This document shows, piece after piece, positions 1 through 7,137 of a stretch of DNA of 13,971 nucleotides. A program made the translations under genes and the position numbers. This DNA is from Isotricha intestinalis (Eukaryota > Ciliophora > Litostomatea > Vestibuliferida > Isotrichidae), in contig JAJJLU010004375.1 of the NCBI GenBank assembly GCA_023807065.1, forward strand, positions 1 through 13,971. The letters run 5' to 3'. The notes beneath the pieces were generated by a model that did not search any database, had not been told where the DNA came from, and saw nothing but the letters and a program-made list of their open reading frames with translations. Position 1 is the stretch's first letter. Every line of letters starts with the position of its first letter.

Positions 1-29
1 TTTAATTAATAATTAAATTTAATTAATAA

Positions 30-143
30 TTTTTTAAAATTTTATCTTTTATTGAAAATTCATTTGAGAATAAATGGATGGTTGTAGAGGAAATTGTTAA
101 AAAAAATATGGGGTGGAATCAAGAGTCCAAGCAAAATTTTTGA
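30..143 (+). pseudogene. Coding-like fragment with G-rich codons, possible gene remnant
   Basis: An open stretch of 37 codons runs from after a TAA at 27-29 to a TGA at 141-143. It reads as ordinary protein (for example ENKWMVVEEIVKKNMGWN) and uses GAG, TCC, AAG and GGG, codons that are rare in the neighbouring genes. The only internal start codons are ATG 78 (21 codons) and ATG 108. No acceptor AG lies upstream inside the window, so it is not obviously a last exon. After the TGA the same frame gives KIFLVGWNVSI and then TAA at about 174. A fragment of a decayed gene, a short peptide ORF or a non-coding RNA are all possible. No family recognised. Confidence 0.25.
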
Positions 144-167
144 AAAATTTTTTTAGTGGGGTGGAAT
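109..167 (+). repeat. 11-bp direct repeat TGGGGTGGAAT, two copies
   Basis: TGGGGTGGAAT occurs at 109-119 and again at 157-167, exactly 48 bp apart. Two copies of a seven-G 11-mer this close are not expected by chance in such A+T-rich DNA. The bases between are A/T-rich apart from a central AGAGTCCAAGC and end in a run of T followed by AG. Both copies encode GWN in the same frame because the spacing is 16 codons. Confidence 0.7.
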
Positions 168-301
168 GTCTCTATCTAATATGGTATTATTATATATGAA
201 TAAAAATGAAAAAAACTTATTTAAAGATTTGAGATAAAACAAAGAGTAAAAATAATATTTTTATTTTTTAAATATTTTTTTTAATTTTTTTATCCTAATT
301 A

Positions 302-1081
302 ATGGATTCTGATAATAAATCTAAAGAAGAAGAAGAATCAGAATTTGATGATGAAGAAAAAGAACAAAAAGATGAATCAAGTAATAATAATGAAGAATTG
401 GAAGAAAAAAATAAAATAAATAATAAAAAAAAAACAAATGGTATTTTCATTAGTGGAATACCATATTCAACAACTGAAGAAGAATTAAAAAATTTATTTT
501 CCAAATATGGAACAATTATTGAATTAAAATTACCTAAATATCAAGATAGTGGAAGGAATAGAGGTTATTGTCATATATATTATGATTCAAAAAAAAGCGC
601 AATTAAAGCAATACAATTAAATAATTATACAATTGGGAAAAGATATATTACAGTTGAAATGGCTAAAATGAATAGAGAAGAATTAAATGATGAAATTAAA
701 ATAAAAAAATATAATAAAATTAACCAAAGTAAAGTCCCTATTAATTGTGTTACTGCTTTTATAAAGAATTTACCTTATGAAATTACTGAAAAAGAAGTTG
801 GAGATAAATTTCGTTCTTGTGGTAAAATAAAAAGCATAAGATTTGTTTATAATTCTAAAAATAAGAAATTTAAAGGTTTTTGTTTTATTGATTTTTTAGA
901 ACATAAAAGTTTACTTAAAGCACTTGAATTAAATGGAAAAAATTTTAATGGGAGAATATTAAAAGTAGATTTTGAAGAAGGAAAACCTAAAAAAGGTTAT
1001 AAATATGATAATGAACATTTAGAACCAAAATATAACAGAGAATATATGGTAATGTTAAATAAAAAAAGAAAGAATAAATAA
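302..1081 (+). CDS. Two-RRM RNA-binding protein with acidic N-terminus (nucleolin/Nop13-like architecture)
   Basis: This is a 259-residue intronless ORF. Residues 1-45 are Glu/Asp/Lys-rich and acidic. RRM1 spans about 47-121, with RNP2 IFISGI at 48-53 and RNP1 RGYCHIYY at 87-94. RRM2 spans about 151-225, with RNP2 AFIKNL at 152-157 and RNP1 KGFCFIDF at 191-198. The aromatic RNA-contacting positions are largely kept, although RRM1 has Cys-His where RNP1 usually has Gly/Ala-Phe. The tail ends KKRKNK, which could act as a nuclear or nucleolar signal. An acidic region before tandem RRMs is typical of nucleolar ribosome-biogenesis proteins such as nucleolin/Nsr1 and Nop13; that function is inferred from architecture only. 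The gene runs tandemly into the deadenylase gene after 100 bp, and the start is the first ATG after a T-rich leader. Confidence 0.9.
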   Translation: MDSDNKSKEEEESEFDDEEKEQKDESSNNNEELEEKNKINNKKKTNGIFISGIPYSTTEEELKNLFSKYGTIIELKLPKYQDSGRNRGYCHIYYDSKKSAIKAIQLNNYTIGKRYITVEMAKMNREELNDEIKIKKYNKINQSKVPINCVTAFIKNLPYEITEKEVGDKFRSCGKIKSIRFVYNSKNKKFKGFCFIDFLEHKSLLKALELNGKNFNGRILKVDFEEGKPKKGYKYDNEHLEPKYNREYMVMLNKKRKNK

Positions 1082-1181
1082 CAGAATAATTAAATAAATT
1101 AATAATTAAACTTTTTTTAAATTTATCAAAAACCTATAAAATAAATATATTATAAATATTTGGAATAAAATATTATTAAAA

Positions 1182-2258
1182 ATGTCAGAAAAAAATTTAA
1201 TAAACCAAGAAAAAAACCCCAATATGAATTTTTTAAAAAAACCTCCAAATAAAGATTTGAACGAGCAACCAGGGATTATAGAAGTATTTGCAGATAATTT
1301 TATCCAAGAAATAAAAAATATTAGTTCTCTTTTAGAAGAATATAATTATATAGGAATGGACACTGAATTTCCAGGAACAGTTTTTTGCATAAATAATTTT
1401 ACTCAAGATTTTTATTATAAAACTTTAAAATTAAATGTAGACTCATTAAAATTAATTCAACTAGGAATTACATTAACAAATTCAAAAGGTGAATATCCTA
1501 AAAATTTTCCTTATCATACATGGCAATTTAATTTAGAATTTGATATAAAAAATGATAAATTTGCTCAAAATTCATTAAATTTATTAATAAATAGTGGAAT
1601 TAATTTTAACAAATTAAAAAAGAATGGAATTAAACATAAAGATTTTGCAGAATATTTAATGATCAGTGGCTTAGTATTAAATCCAGATGTACATTGGATT
1701 TGTTTTCATGGTTCTTATGATTTTGGATATTTACTTCATTTATTAATTAATTCTCCTTTACCTGAAAATGAAAATGACTTTACAAATGAATTAATGATTT
1801 ATTTTCCAAATCATTATGATATAAGAATCTTAGTTCAAGGAAATGAAGAATTACAAGGAGGATTAAATAAATTAGCACAATATTTAGAAGTATTAAGAGA
1901 AGGAAAAACACATCAAGCTGGAAGTGATTCTGTTGTTACTATAGATGTTTTCTTTAAATTATTAAAAAATGGAAATGTAGATCAAGAAAAATTAAAATCT
2001 GTTAAAAATATTTTATTTGGATTGGGACTTGGAAAAGATGATGAAGAAACTATTACATATACTAATTTTGGAAATGGAATACAATATATTAATCCTAATC
2101 AAAATAATATAATGTATATTCCTCAATTGAATCCTATGAATTATTATCAATATCAAGGAAATCCTATTTTAATGATGAATAATGTTATTAATAATAATCG
2201 AGATAAGAAAAATACTACTAATGGTAATATTAAAAATATGAATAAAGTTTCCAGCTAA
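1182..2258 (+). CDS. CAF1: CCR4-NOT deadenylase catalytic subunit, Caf1/Pop2 (CNOT7) type
   Basis: This 358-residue intronless gene encodes a DEDD-family 3'-5' poly(A) exonuclease of the CCR4-NOT complex, which shortens mRNA tails in the cytoplasm. Catalytic residues are all present: Asp60 and Glu62 in MDTEFPG, Asp180 in GSYDFGYLL, and His244 and Asp249 in HQAGSDS. The conserved YFPNHYDIRIL segment (about 207-217) and a Gly-Gly-Leu-X-X-Leu-Ala helix also match the family. The domain covers about residues 30-275. Residues 290-358 form an Asn/Tyr/Met/Gln-rich low-complexity tail that animal CNOT7 lacks; similar Asn/Gln-rich extensions occur in fungal and protist homologues. The ATG at 1182 precedes about 30 residues of non-conserved sequence before the domain. 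It converges on the STIMATE-family gene. Identification is firm; the role of the tail is unknown. Confidence 0.97.
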   Translation: MSEKNLINQEKNPNMNFLKKPPNKDLNEQPGIIEVFADNFIQEIKNISSLLEEYNYIGMDTEFPGTVFCINNFTQDFYYKTLKLNVDSLKLIQLGITLTNSKGEYPKNFPYHTWQFNLEFDIKNDKFAQNSLNLLINSGINFNKLKKNGIKHKDFAEYLMISGLVLNPDVHWICFHGSYDFGYLLHLLINSPLPENENDFTNELMIYFPNHYDIRILVQGNEELQGGLNKLAQYLEVLREGKTHQAGSDSVVTIDVFFKLLKNGNVDQEKLKSVKNILFGLGLGKDDEETITYTNFGNGIQYINPNQNNIMYIPQLNPMNYYQYQGNPILMMNNVINNNRDKKNTTNGNIKNMNKVSS

Positions 2259-2485
2259 AGATCTTTGTTCTATTTATCGAATTTATGTTTTATTATAAAT
2301 GATATAATAAAATATAAAATAGATTAATGGAATAAATATATATCAATTATTTATATAAACAAATTCTCTGTCATAAAATTAATTATATAATTTTAATTAT
2401 TATAATATTAAATAAATAGAAAATAGTTACTTGTGTAATTACGTTTATTTTTTATAGATTATTTCAAAAATAAAAATAAATAAAA
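2259..2485. other. Convergent intergenic region (3' flanks of deadenylase and STIMATE-family genes)
   Basis: This 227-bp A/T-rich gap lies between two converging stop codons and must hold both 3' untranslated ends. I see no ORF, RNA gene or strong hairpin. AATAAA-like strings are common but not informative in this composition. Confidence 0.5.
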
Positions 2486-3336
2486 TTATTCTTTTAGATT
2501 TTCATCATTATTTTTACTATATATTTCATTTTCATTTGTTTTTTGTGTATTTTCTAATTCTAAAGTTAAATCTTCAGTAGAATTTTCTAAATCAAATTGT
2601 TTATCAGAATCAATGGCTTCATCTAATAATGTAGAATTAGGTTCTAATTTCAATTTTAATATTTCATCAAAAATCCAAAATTGAATAGAATTAAATATAA
2701 CAGGAAAGACAATCATAACCATAATTAACTCTAAGTTTTCATTTATCATAAATATAAAAAGAATAAAATAACCAACTTTTATAAAAACAGATTCAAAAAC
2801 TAGATTTAATCCAAGCATAATAACTTTATTAATTATAATAATTATTTCCCAAACAATTAATTGAGAAAAATACATCATCATTTTTAATTTATATCTTGGT
2901 TTTCCTTTTTTATATTTTACTTCAAAATAAAATCCACTTTTCAACAAAGATATATTTTTTTTCTCTACTATATAATTTACTAATTTCATTAATCCATAAC
3001 ATATTAAAATCCCGATTGAAGTATCTAAAAAAAAATTTATAAAATACCAAAGACATTCATCTTTTATTTTTTCTTCTTTTCCATAAACAGTTGCGAATAA
3101 TGAAATTAATAAATTTAAAACATGTTGAGTGATTGCTGAACAAATTTGTTTTGAAATATCAAAAAACCAAATTTTCCAGGGACGAGGTGGTTTTTCTTTA
3201 AATCTTTTATCTATTTTAATTATAGTAAAATTTTACAAACCAAAATTGAAAAAGAACCTAAAGCTAAAAATGCTTGTACAATATAAGAAAATGTTCCAAA
3301 TAATTTACATTCATTCTCTAATTTTCTTAAAGGCAT
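2486..3336 (-). CDS. STIMATE: STIMATE/TMEM110-family multi-pass membrane protein
   Basis: Two exons, complement(2486..3210, 3237..3336), encode 274 residues. The start ATG (3334-3336) follows an in-frame TAA two codons upstream. Family landmarks in order are ECKLFGTFSYIVQAFLALGS (9-28), the basic-Pro-Trp motif KEKPPRPWKIWFFDISKQ (38-55), FLDTSIGILICYG (94-106) and the diagnostic C-terminal block NENLELIMVMIVFP with FWIFDEIL (190-218). About five hydrophobic segments are visible (roughly 11-34, 55-77, 90-114, 145-172 and 178-214). An acidic, Glu/Asn-rich tail (222-274) follows. In animals this family sits in the ER and supports STIM1-dependent calcium entry at ER-plasma membrane junctions; the yeast relative is a vacuolar membrane protein. 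Here an endomembrane protein is all that can be inferred. It is divergent from the cyclin gene across 103 bp. Confidence 0.9.
3211..3236 (-). other. 26-nt intron of STIMATE-family gene
   Basis: The donor is GTAAAATT and the acceptor is AAATAG on the minus strand. Removing it joins ...SILV with KRFKEKPPRPW through a split Tyr codon (phase 1), restoring the family's conserved segment. Retention gives an early stop. Confidence 0.88.
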
Positions 3337-3439
3337 TTTTTAAATTTTAGACTTTAATAATATTCAAATAATAAATAAATTTAAAATATTGTTTAATAAT
3401 GATTTTTAAATAATTAATAATTAATTGTTTATTTCATAT
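3337..3439. promoter_or_regulatory. Shared divergent promoter region, STIMATE-family gene / cyclin
   Basis: Only 103 bp separate the two divergent start codons, so both promoters and 5' leaders must lie here. The stretch is almost entirely A/T and includes AATAATTAATAATTAATTG near the cyclin start. No defined motif can be assigned. Confidence 0.4.
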
Positions 3440-3997
3440 ATGAATAAAGTATCTAATATTTCACCATTATTAACAATATCAGAATTAATTACAAGTATAT
3501 GTGAAGAAAGTACATCAGATAAAGATAATAATCCAAGTATAATAAATAAAATATTAAATTTTCAGAAATTGTAAATTCATTTATAAGTAAAAAAATCCCT
3601 CCGATTTCAATTCAAAATTATTTTGAACGTTTAGCTAAATATTCAAAAATTGAAAATTCAACATTAGTTTTGATTTTAATATATATTGATAGAATATGTG
3701 ATATAAACCAAATTTGTTTAAATTATTATAATGTTCATAAGTAATTGAATTTTTATAATTTTTAGATTAATTCTTGCTTCAGCATTAGTATCAATTAAAT
3801 ATAATGAAGATCATTTTTTTTCAAATTCATTTTATGCTAAAGTTGGTGGAGTTACTAAAAAAGAAATTGATAAATTGGAATATGAATTTCTATCTTTAAT
3901 TGATTTCTCTTTATATGTAGATGATATAATATTTAATAAATATAATAATTATTTAATTGATGCTCCTGAAGAAATAGAAAACAATAATGATTTGTAA
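3440..3997 (+). CDS. P/U-type cyclin (PHO80-like cyclin box)
   Basis: Three exons, join(3440..3536, 3566..3740, 3766..3997), give 167 residues. The cyclin box spans about 34-142 with family signatures FISKKIPPISIQNYFERLAKY (38-58, in two parts: FISKKIPPISI then QNYFERLAKY), ILIYIDRIC (69-77), HKLILASALVSIKYNEDHFF (90-109), SNSFYAKVGGV (110-120) and LEYEFLSLIDFSLYV (128-142). These are hallmarks of the PHO80/PCL, cyclin P and cyclin U group, which activate PHO85/CDK5-like kinases. The protein is short, essentially just the box, as is usual for this class. Its CDK partner is not in the window. The gene converges on the cyclic-nucleotide-binding protein gene with 59 bp between stops. Exons are too short to stand out as one ORF, so it is easily missed. 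Confidence 0.9.
3537..3565 (+). other. 29-nt intron 1 of cyclin gene
   Basis: The donor is GTATAATA and the acceptor TTTTCAG, the only CAG acceptor in the window. Phase 1: splicing joins DNNPK to IVNSFISKKIPP. Without splicing the frame stops at TAA 3572-3574. Confidence 0.85.
3741..3765 (+). other. 25-nt intron 2 of cyclin gene
   Basis: The donor is GTAATTGA and the acceptor TTTTTAG. Phase 2: splicing gives NVHKLILASALVSIKY, matching the conserved helix. At 25 nt it is the shortest intron in the window. Confidence 0.9.
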
Positions 3998-4056
3998 AAT
4001 TGAAATTTATTTTTATGAAAATTAGAATTAATTAAAATAGTATATTTACATTTTAT
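3998..4056. other. 59-bp convergent gap between cyclin and CNB-protein genes
   Basis: Two convergent genes end within 59 bp, so both 3' ends are very short or overlap. No hairpin or other element is visible. Confidence 0.45.
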
Positions 4057-5847
4057 TTATTTATTTTTATTAATTTTTAAATATGAAATAGTTTTTTCAC
4101 TATTACTTTTATTAAATATTTTAGTTAAAATTTTACTCATTTCCAAAGAATTATTATTAATATAGAAACTTAATTTATTTTCAAGGGAATTATATAATTT
4201 ATTTCTAATTTTTTTATCATTTTCATATAAATTTAAATACTTTTGGATGTTAAATATACTTTTTTGTTTTTTTTCTTTTATAAGTGAATATGAAGAAGAT
4301 TTCTTTTGATTTATTTGATTATTTTTTTTTTTTAAAATTTTCTTTGAATGGTTTCTAGATAAAGAATTGTTTAAACAATTTTTTAAAAAAAATTCTTTAT
4401 CAAAAACACCCTTCCTATAATTTGGAGTTCTTAAATTTTTTGCTAATCTTTCTTCATATCTATTAGTATATTTTAAATTACTTGATGAATTTAAACAATT
4501 CTTTGAAATTTTTATTTTACTATTGTTATTTATTAATATATGAGGATTATTTTTTGGATTATATATTATAGTTTTATTCATTGTAGGACTATGTAAAATT
4601 TTATGATTGATTATTTTTATAAATTTGTTTCTAATTGAGTCACTCTTATTTGAATATGAAATCATAGAAAAAATTCTATCTTGAAATATTTTTTCTTTAT
4701 TTTGAGTTATTCTACTTAATATATTATAAAACATTTCATTTTGCATTAAATTAAATTTTTCTTCTGGAATTCTATATAATATTGAACCATCAATATCACA
4801 TATAATAGTGAAAAAATAAGTTTTTGATTTTTTATAAAATTCCAAATCTCCAATATAATTTCCTTCACTTAAGTTAACAATCTTATATAAATTTTCTTTA
4901 TTATATGTATCTAATAATTCATATCTCCTGACACTACTAAAACTTTCATGAGGACATTTTGCAATTGCATCCATTGCATCAAAATTTAATTCTTTTACTA
5001 TATTATTAACAAAACTGTAATTTACTTGAAATGAGCCTTTTCTTATAATATAAAAATTATTCATTTTTTCTCCTTGTTTTGTAATAACATCACCTTTTTT
5101 ATAAATTATTTTTTCAAGACTAAAAAATACTTTTTCCCAATTAAAATATAGTTTAAATAAATCTAAGTTACAAAAATATTCTTTTTCACCTATTAAATCT
5201 AAACTTTTATATCTATTATATATTGATTTATATTCTTCATATGAAATTTCTCCAATTTTGGAATTCAAAGAATTTATTATTTTATCATAATTTATTGTTA
5301 AAATTGAATCACCTTTATATAATATTTCAGGTTTTATTTGATTTTTTTTATAAGCATTTATTTCACCTGAAAGAATTATTAAAATATTATTTTCAAATAA
5401 ATCTTTGAAATATATTGTTTCTTTGTTATTCAAAGTTTTAATTTTTAAAGATTTTATTATATTAATATTGACTTCATCTCCATAAGTGAAAAAATCTTTG
5501 CGAATGTTTCTAAAAAATTTTAAAGAAATATATTGATTTAATACTAAACTAGAAAAACTAGGTAAAATATTTCCAATATTTCTTTTATTTATATTTTGAT
5601 TTGATTTATTTTTTAAAAGTTTCCTAAATATATTTAATTTAGATTTAGGTGTTATATTTTGACTTTCAGTTTTTTTGTTTTTATCAATCTCTTGTATTTT
5701 CCAATGTAAATTAGTATTTAATATTTTATTTTCAAATTGTATTTTATCATTTTTTCCGATCATCGATGGAGTTAAACATGAAGAAAAAATTTTATCATTT
5801 TTCATATAAATTTTAATTCTTTTAAAAATAATTAATTTTTTTTGCAT
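4057..5847 (-). CDS. Cyclic-nucleotide-binding-domain protein with degenerate ligand pocket
   Basis: This is a 596-residue intronless ORF. It carries two CNB-like beta-rolls. The first, about 120-190, is weak (IYFKDL...NILIILSGEINAYKK). The second, about 236-366, is clear: IYKKGDVITKQGEKMNNFYI (248-267), IRKGSFQVNY, then SEGNYIGDLEFYKK and ILYRIPEEKF. A roughly 45-residue insert splits the second roll at 278-322. The phosphate-binding cassette lacks the usual FGE...PRAAT: GDLEFYKKSKTYFFTI (333-348) has Asp for Glu and no Arg. cAMP/cGMP binding is therefore doubtful. Residues 400-596 are basic and Asn/Ser/Lys-rich without a recognisable domain. No kinase or channel segment is present, so it is not PKG or an ion channel. 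It lies 41 bp downstream of the dynein-2 subunit gene on the same strand. Exact family unknown. Confidence 0.8.
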   Translation of the reverse strand: MQKKLIIFKRIKIYMKNDKIFSSCLTPSMIGKNDKIQFENKILNTNLHWKIQEIDKNKKTESQNITPKSKLNIFRKLLKNKSNQNINKRNIGNILPSFSSLVLNQYISLKFFRNIRKDFFTYGDEVNINIIKSLKIKTLNNKETIYFKDLFENNILIILSGEINAYKKNQIKPEILYKGDSILTINYDKIINSLNSKIGEISYEEYKSIYNRYKSLDLIGEKEYFCNLDLFKLYFNWEKVFFSLEKIIYKKGDVITKQGEKMNNFYIIRKGSFQVNYSFVNNIVKELNFDAMDAIAKCPHESFSSVRRYELLDTYNKENLYKIVNLSEGNYIGDLEFYKKSKTYFFTIICDIDGSILYRIPEEKFNLMQNEMFYNILSRITQNKEKIFQDRIFSMISYSNKSDSIRNKFIKIINHKILHSPTMNKTIIYNPKNNPHILINNNSKIKISKNCLNSSSNLKYTNRYEERLAKNLRTPNYRKGVFDKEFFLKNCLNNSLSRNHSKKILKKKNNQINQKKSSSYSLIKEKKQKSIFNIQKYLNLYENDKKIRNKLYNSLENKLSFYINNNSLEMSKILTKIFNKSNSEKTISYLKINKNK

Positions 5848-5888
5848 AATATAATTAAAAAGAAAAGAATATATATAAGTAATCTTCC

Positions 5889-7046
5889 TTATTTTTTTTG
5901 GGGAACTCTTTTGCCTTTCATAATTTCTTGATTTTGATTATTTTTATTTTTATTCATTTTATCTTGATTTATATTATTGTTTTTAGCATTATCGAATATT
6001 TTCAACTCATTATCAATTCTAGTTTCTTTAAATTTAACCCAAAAAGTTTGATCCACTGGAATATCATTTTCATAATTATTATTCTTTTTTTTAACATTCA
6101 TAAATAAAGCATTATAAGTTTCAATCCATCTATCATTAGTACTTTTACCAGAAGAATGAATAACTCTTGGTTCACCTATTTCTTCTAAAGAATCATTATA
6201 AAATTGAGTATATAAAGCATATAATTCATTTTTTTGAGAATATTTATATATATTCTCAATTTGACTTTGATTAAAAGCATAATATGATACTGTTGATTGT
6301 AATATATTTTTATATTTATCATTATTTGAAGAATAAAATATTAAATTCATCCCGTTTATAACACATTGATATCTTAATGTTAAACCTATCCATTTTAATT
6401 TTTCTTCTTCTATTTTTTCTAAAATATCATATTTATTTCCTATTACATATATATTTATTGGAATTAAATTTACAGAAGAATCTTTCTTTATTTTTGTGTA
6501 CTGTGAATTTTTCGAATTTATTATTTCATCTAAATATTCTTTTTCTATTACTGAGGATAATATTTTTCTTAATTGTTCATTATAAATAATTAAAGTATTT
6601 AATGCATTTTCAGGGGTTTGAAAATCTAATATTAAGAAAATTAAAGTGCTATTTAAATTTTTATTATTTATTAATGTTGATATTCTAGATAAATTTTCAA
6701 TTCCACCTCCAATTTCATATATGTTTATTATTTTTTTCTTTGATTTTTGTAATCTCATAAAACCATAATTAATTCCACAAGTATGTGTATAATCAGATAA
6801 ATGTGCTTCTCCCGTTGATAATAGATTAAATATTGTGGTTTTTCCACTTTTTTTAGGTCCAATTATTATTAAATTTTTGGAATTTTCTTCAGAAGAATTT
6901 TCTCCTGTTAAAAGCATAAATTTTCCTTGATCTAAAATATTAAATTTGGATTTTTTTGGGTTTACTTCATCTTTTGTTTCATTTTCTAATTTTTTATTTT
7001 CTATTTCTAATTCTTGATCTCTTTGTGGAATTTGGTTAGAAGACAT
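5889..7046 (-). CDS. DYNC2LI1: Cytoplasmic dynein 2 light intermediate chain (D2LIC)
   Basis: This 385-residue intronless ORF encodes the Ras-like GTPase-fold subunit of the dynein-2 motor that drives retrograde intraflagellar transport in cilia. Visible are a P-loop GPKKSGKT at 63-70, EIGGG at 111-115 (family W/Y-E-L/I-G-G-G), the hydrophobic strand TLIFLILDF (134-142), PINIYVIGNKYDILE at 196-210 with an NKxD-like motif, and TLRYQCVINGMNLIFYSS (223-240). The late family motif IGEPRV (290-295) is followed by the W...Y..LF segment (307-315). Human D2LIC is about 350 residues; here the N-terminus has a charged 50-residue lead and the C-terminus a 35-residue Asn/Lys/Gln tail. The P-loop appears intact, unlike in some homologues. 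It is divergent from the PP4-like phosphatase over 91 bp. D2LIC is preferred over dynein-1 LIC because of length and the EIGGG/GEP motifs. Confidence 0.9.
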   Translation of the reverse strand: MSSNQIPQRDQELEIENKKLENETKDEVNPKKSKFNILDQGKFMLLTGENSSEENSKNLIIIGPKKSGKTTIFNLLSTGEAHLSDYTHTCGINYGFMRLQKSKKKIINIYEIGGGIENLSRISTLINNKNLNSTLIFLILDFQTPENALNTLIIYNEQLRKILSSVIEKEYLDEIINSKNSQYTKIKKDSSVNLIPINIYVIGNKYDILEKIEEEKLKWIGLTLRYQCVINGMNLIFYSSNNDKYKNILQSTVSYYAFNQSQIENIYKYSQKNELYALYTQFYNDSLEEIGEPRVIHSSGKSTNDRWIETYNALFMNVKKKNNNYENDIPVDQTFWVKFKETRIDNELKIFDNAKNNNINQDKMNKNKNNQNQEIMKGKRVPQKK

Positions 7047-7137
7047 TTATAAAAATTATATATTAATTAAATTCTAACCTTTAATTATTGCTAAAAATAT
7101 ATAAAATTAAAAAAATTGAAATAAATAAATAAAATAA
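7047..7137. promoter_or_regulatory. 91-bp shared divergent promoter region, D2LIC / PP4-like phosphatase
   Basis: The two start codons face away from each other across 91 A/T-rich bases. Promoters and leaders of both genes must fit here. An (AAAT)n-like run, AAATAAATAAATAAAATAA, directly precedes the phosphatase ATG. No defined motif can be assigned. Confidence 0.4.

Noticed and set aside
1..32. 14-bp direct repeat TTTAATTAATAATT at 1-14 and 18-31, considered as a mobile element end or telomere-associated repeat
   Set aside because: It is pure A/T low complexity, similar strings occur in other gaps (near 1100, 3410 and 12705), and there is no telomeric repeat.
134..144. AATTTTTGA, resembling an Sm-binding site of a spliceosomal snRNA
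   Set aside because: Such strings are common in A/T-rich DNA, and no diagnostic U1, U2, U4, U5 or U6 core sequence is present nearby.
295..504. Minus-strand Ser/Phe-rich open frame opposite the RRM gene
   Set aside because: It is the antisense shadow of the acidic Glu/Asp-rich codons; the plus strand has clear RRM motifs.
3129..3350. Plus-strand 73-codon frame opposite the STIMATE-family gene
   Set aside because: It overlaps the true minus-strand exons and the intron and shows no family features.
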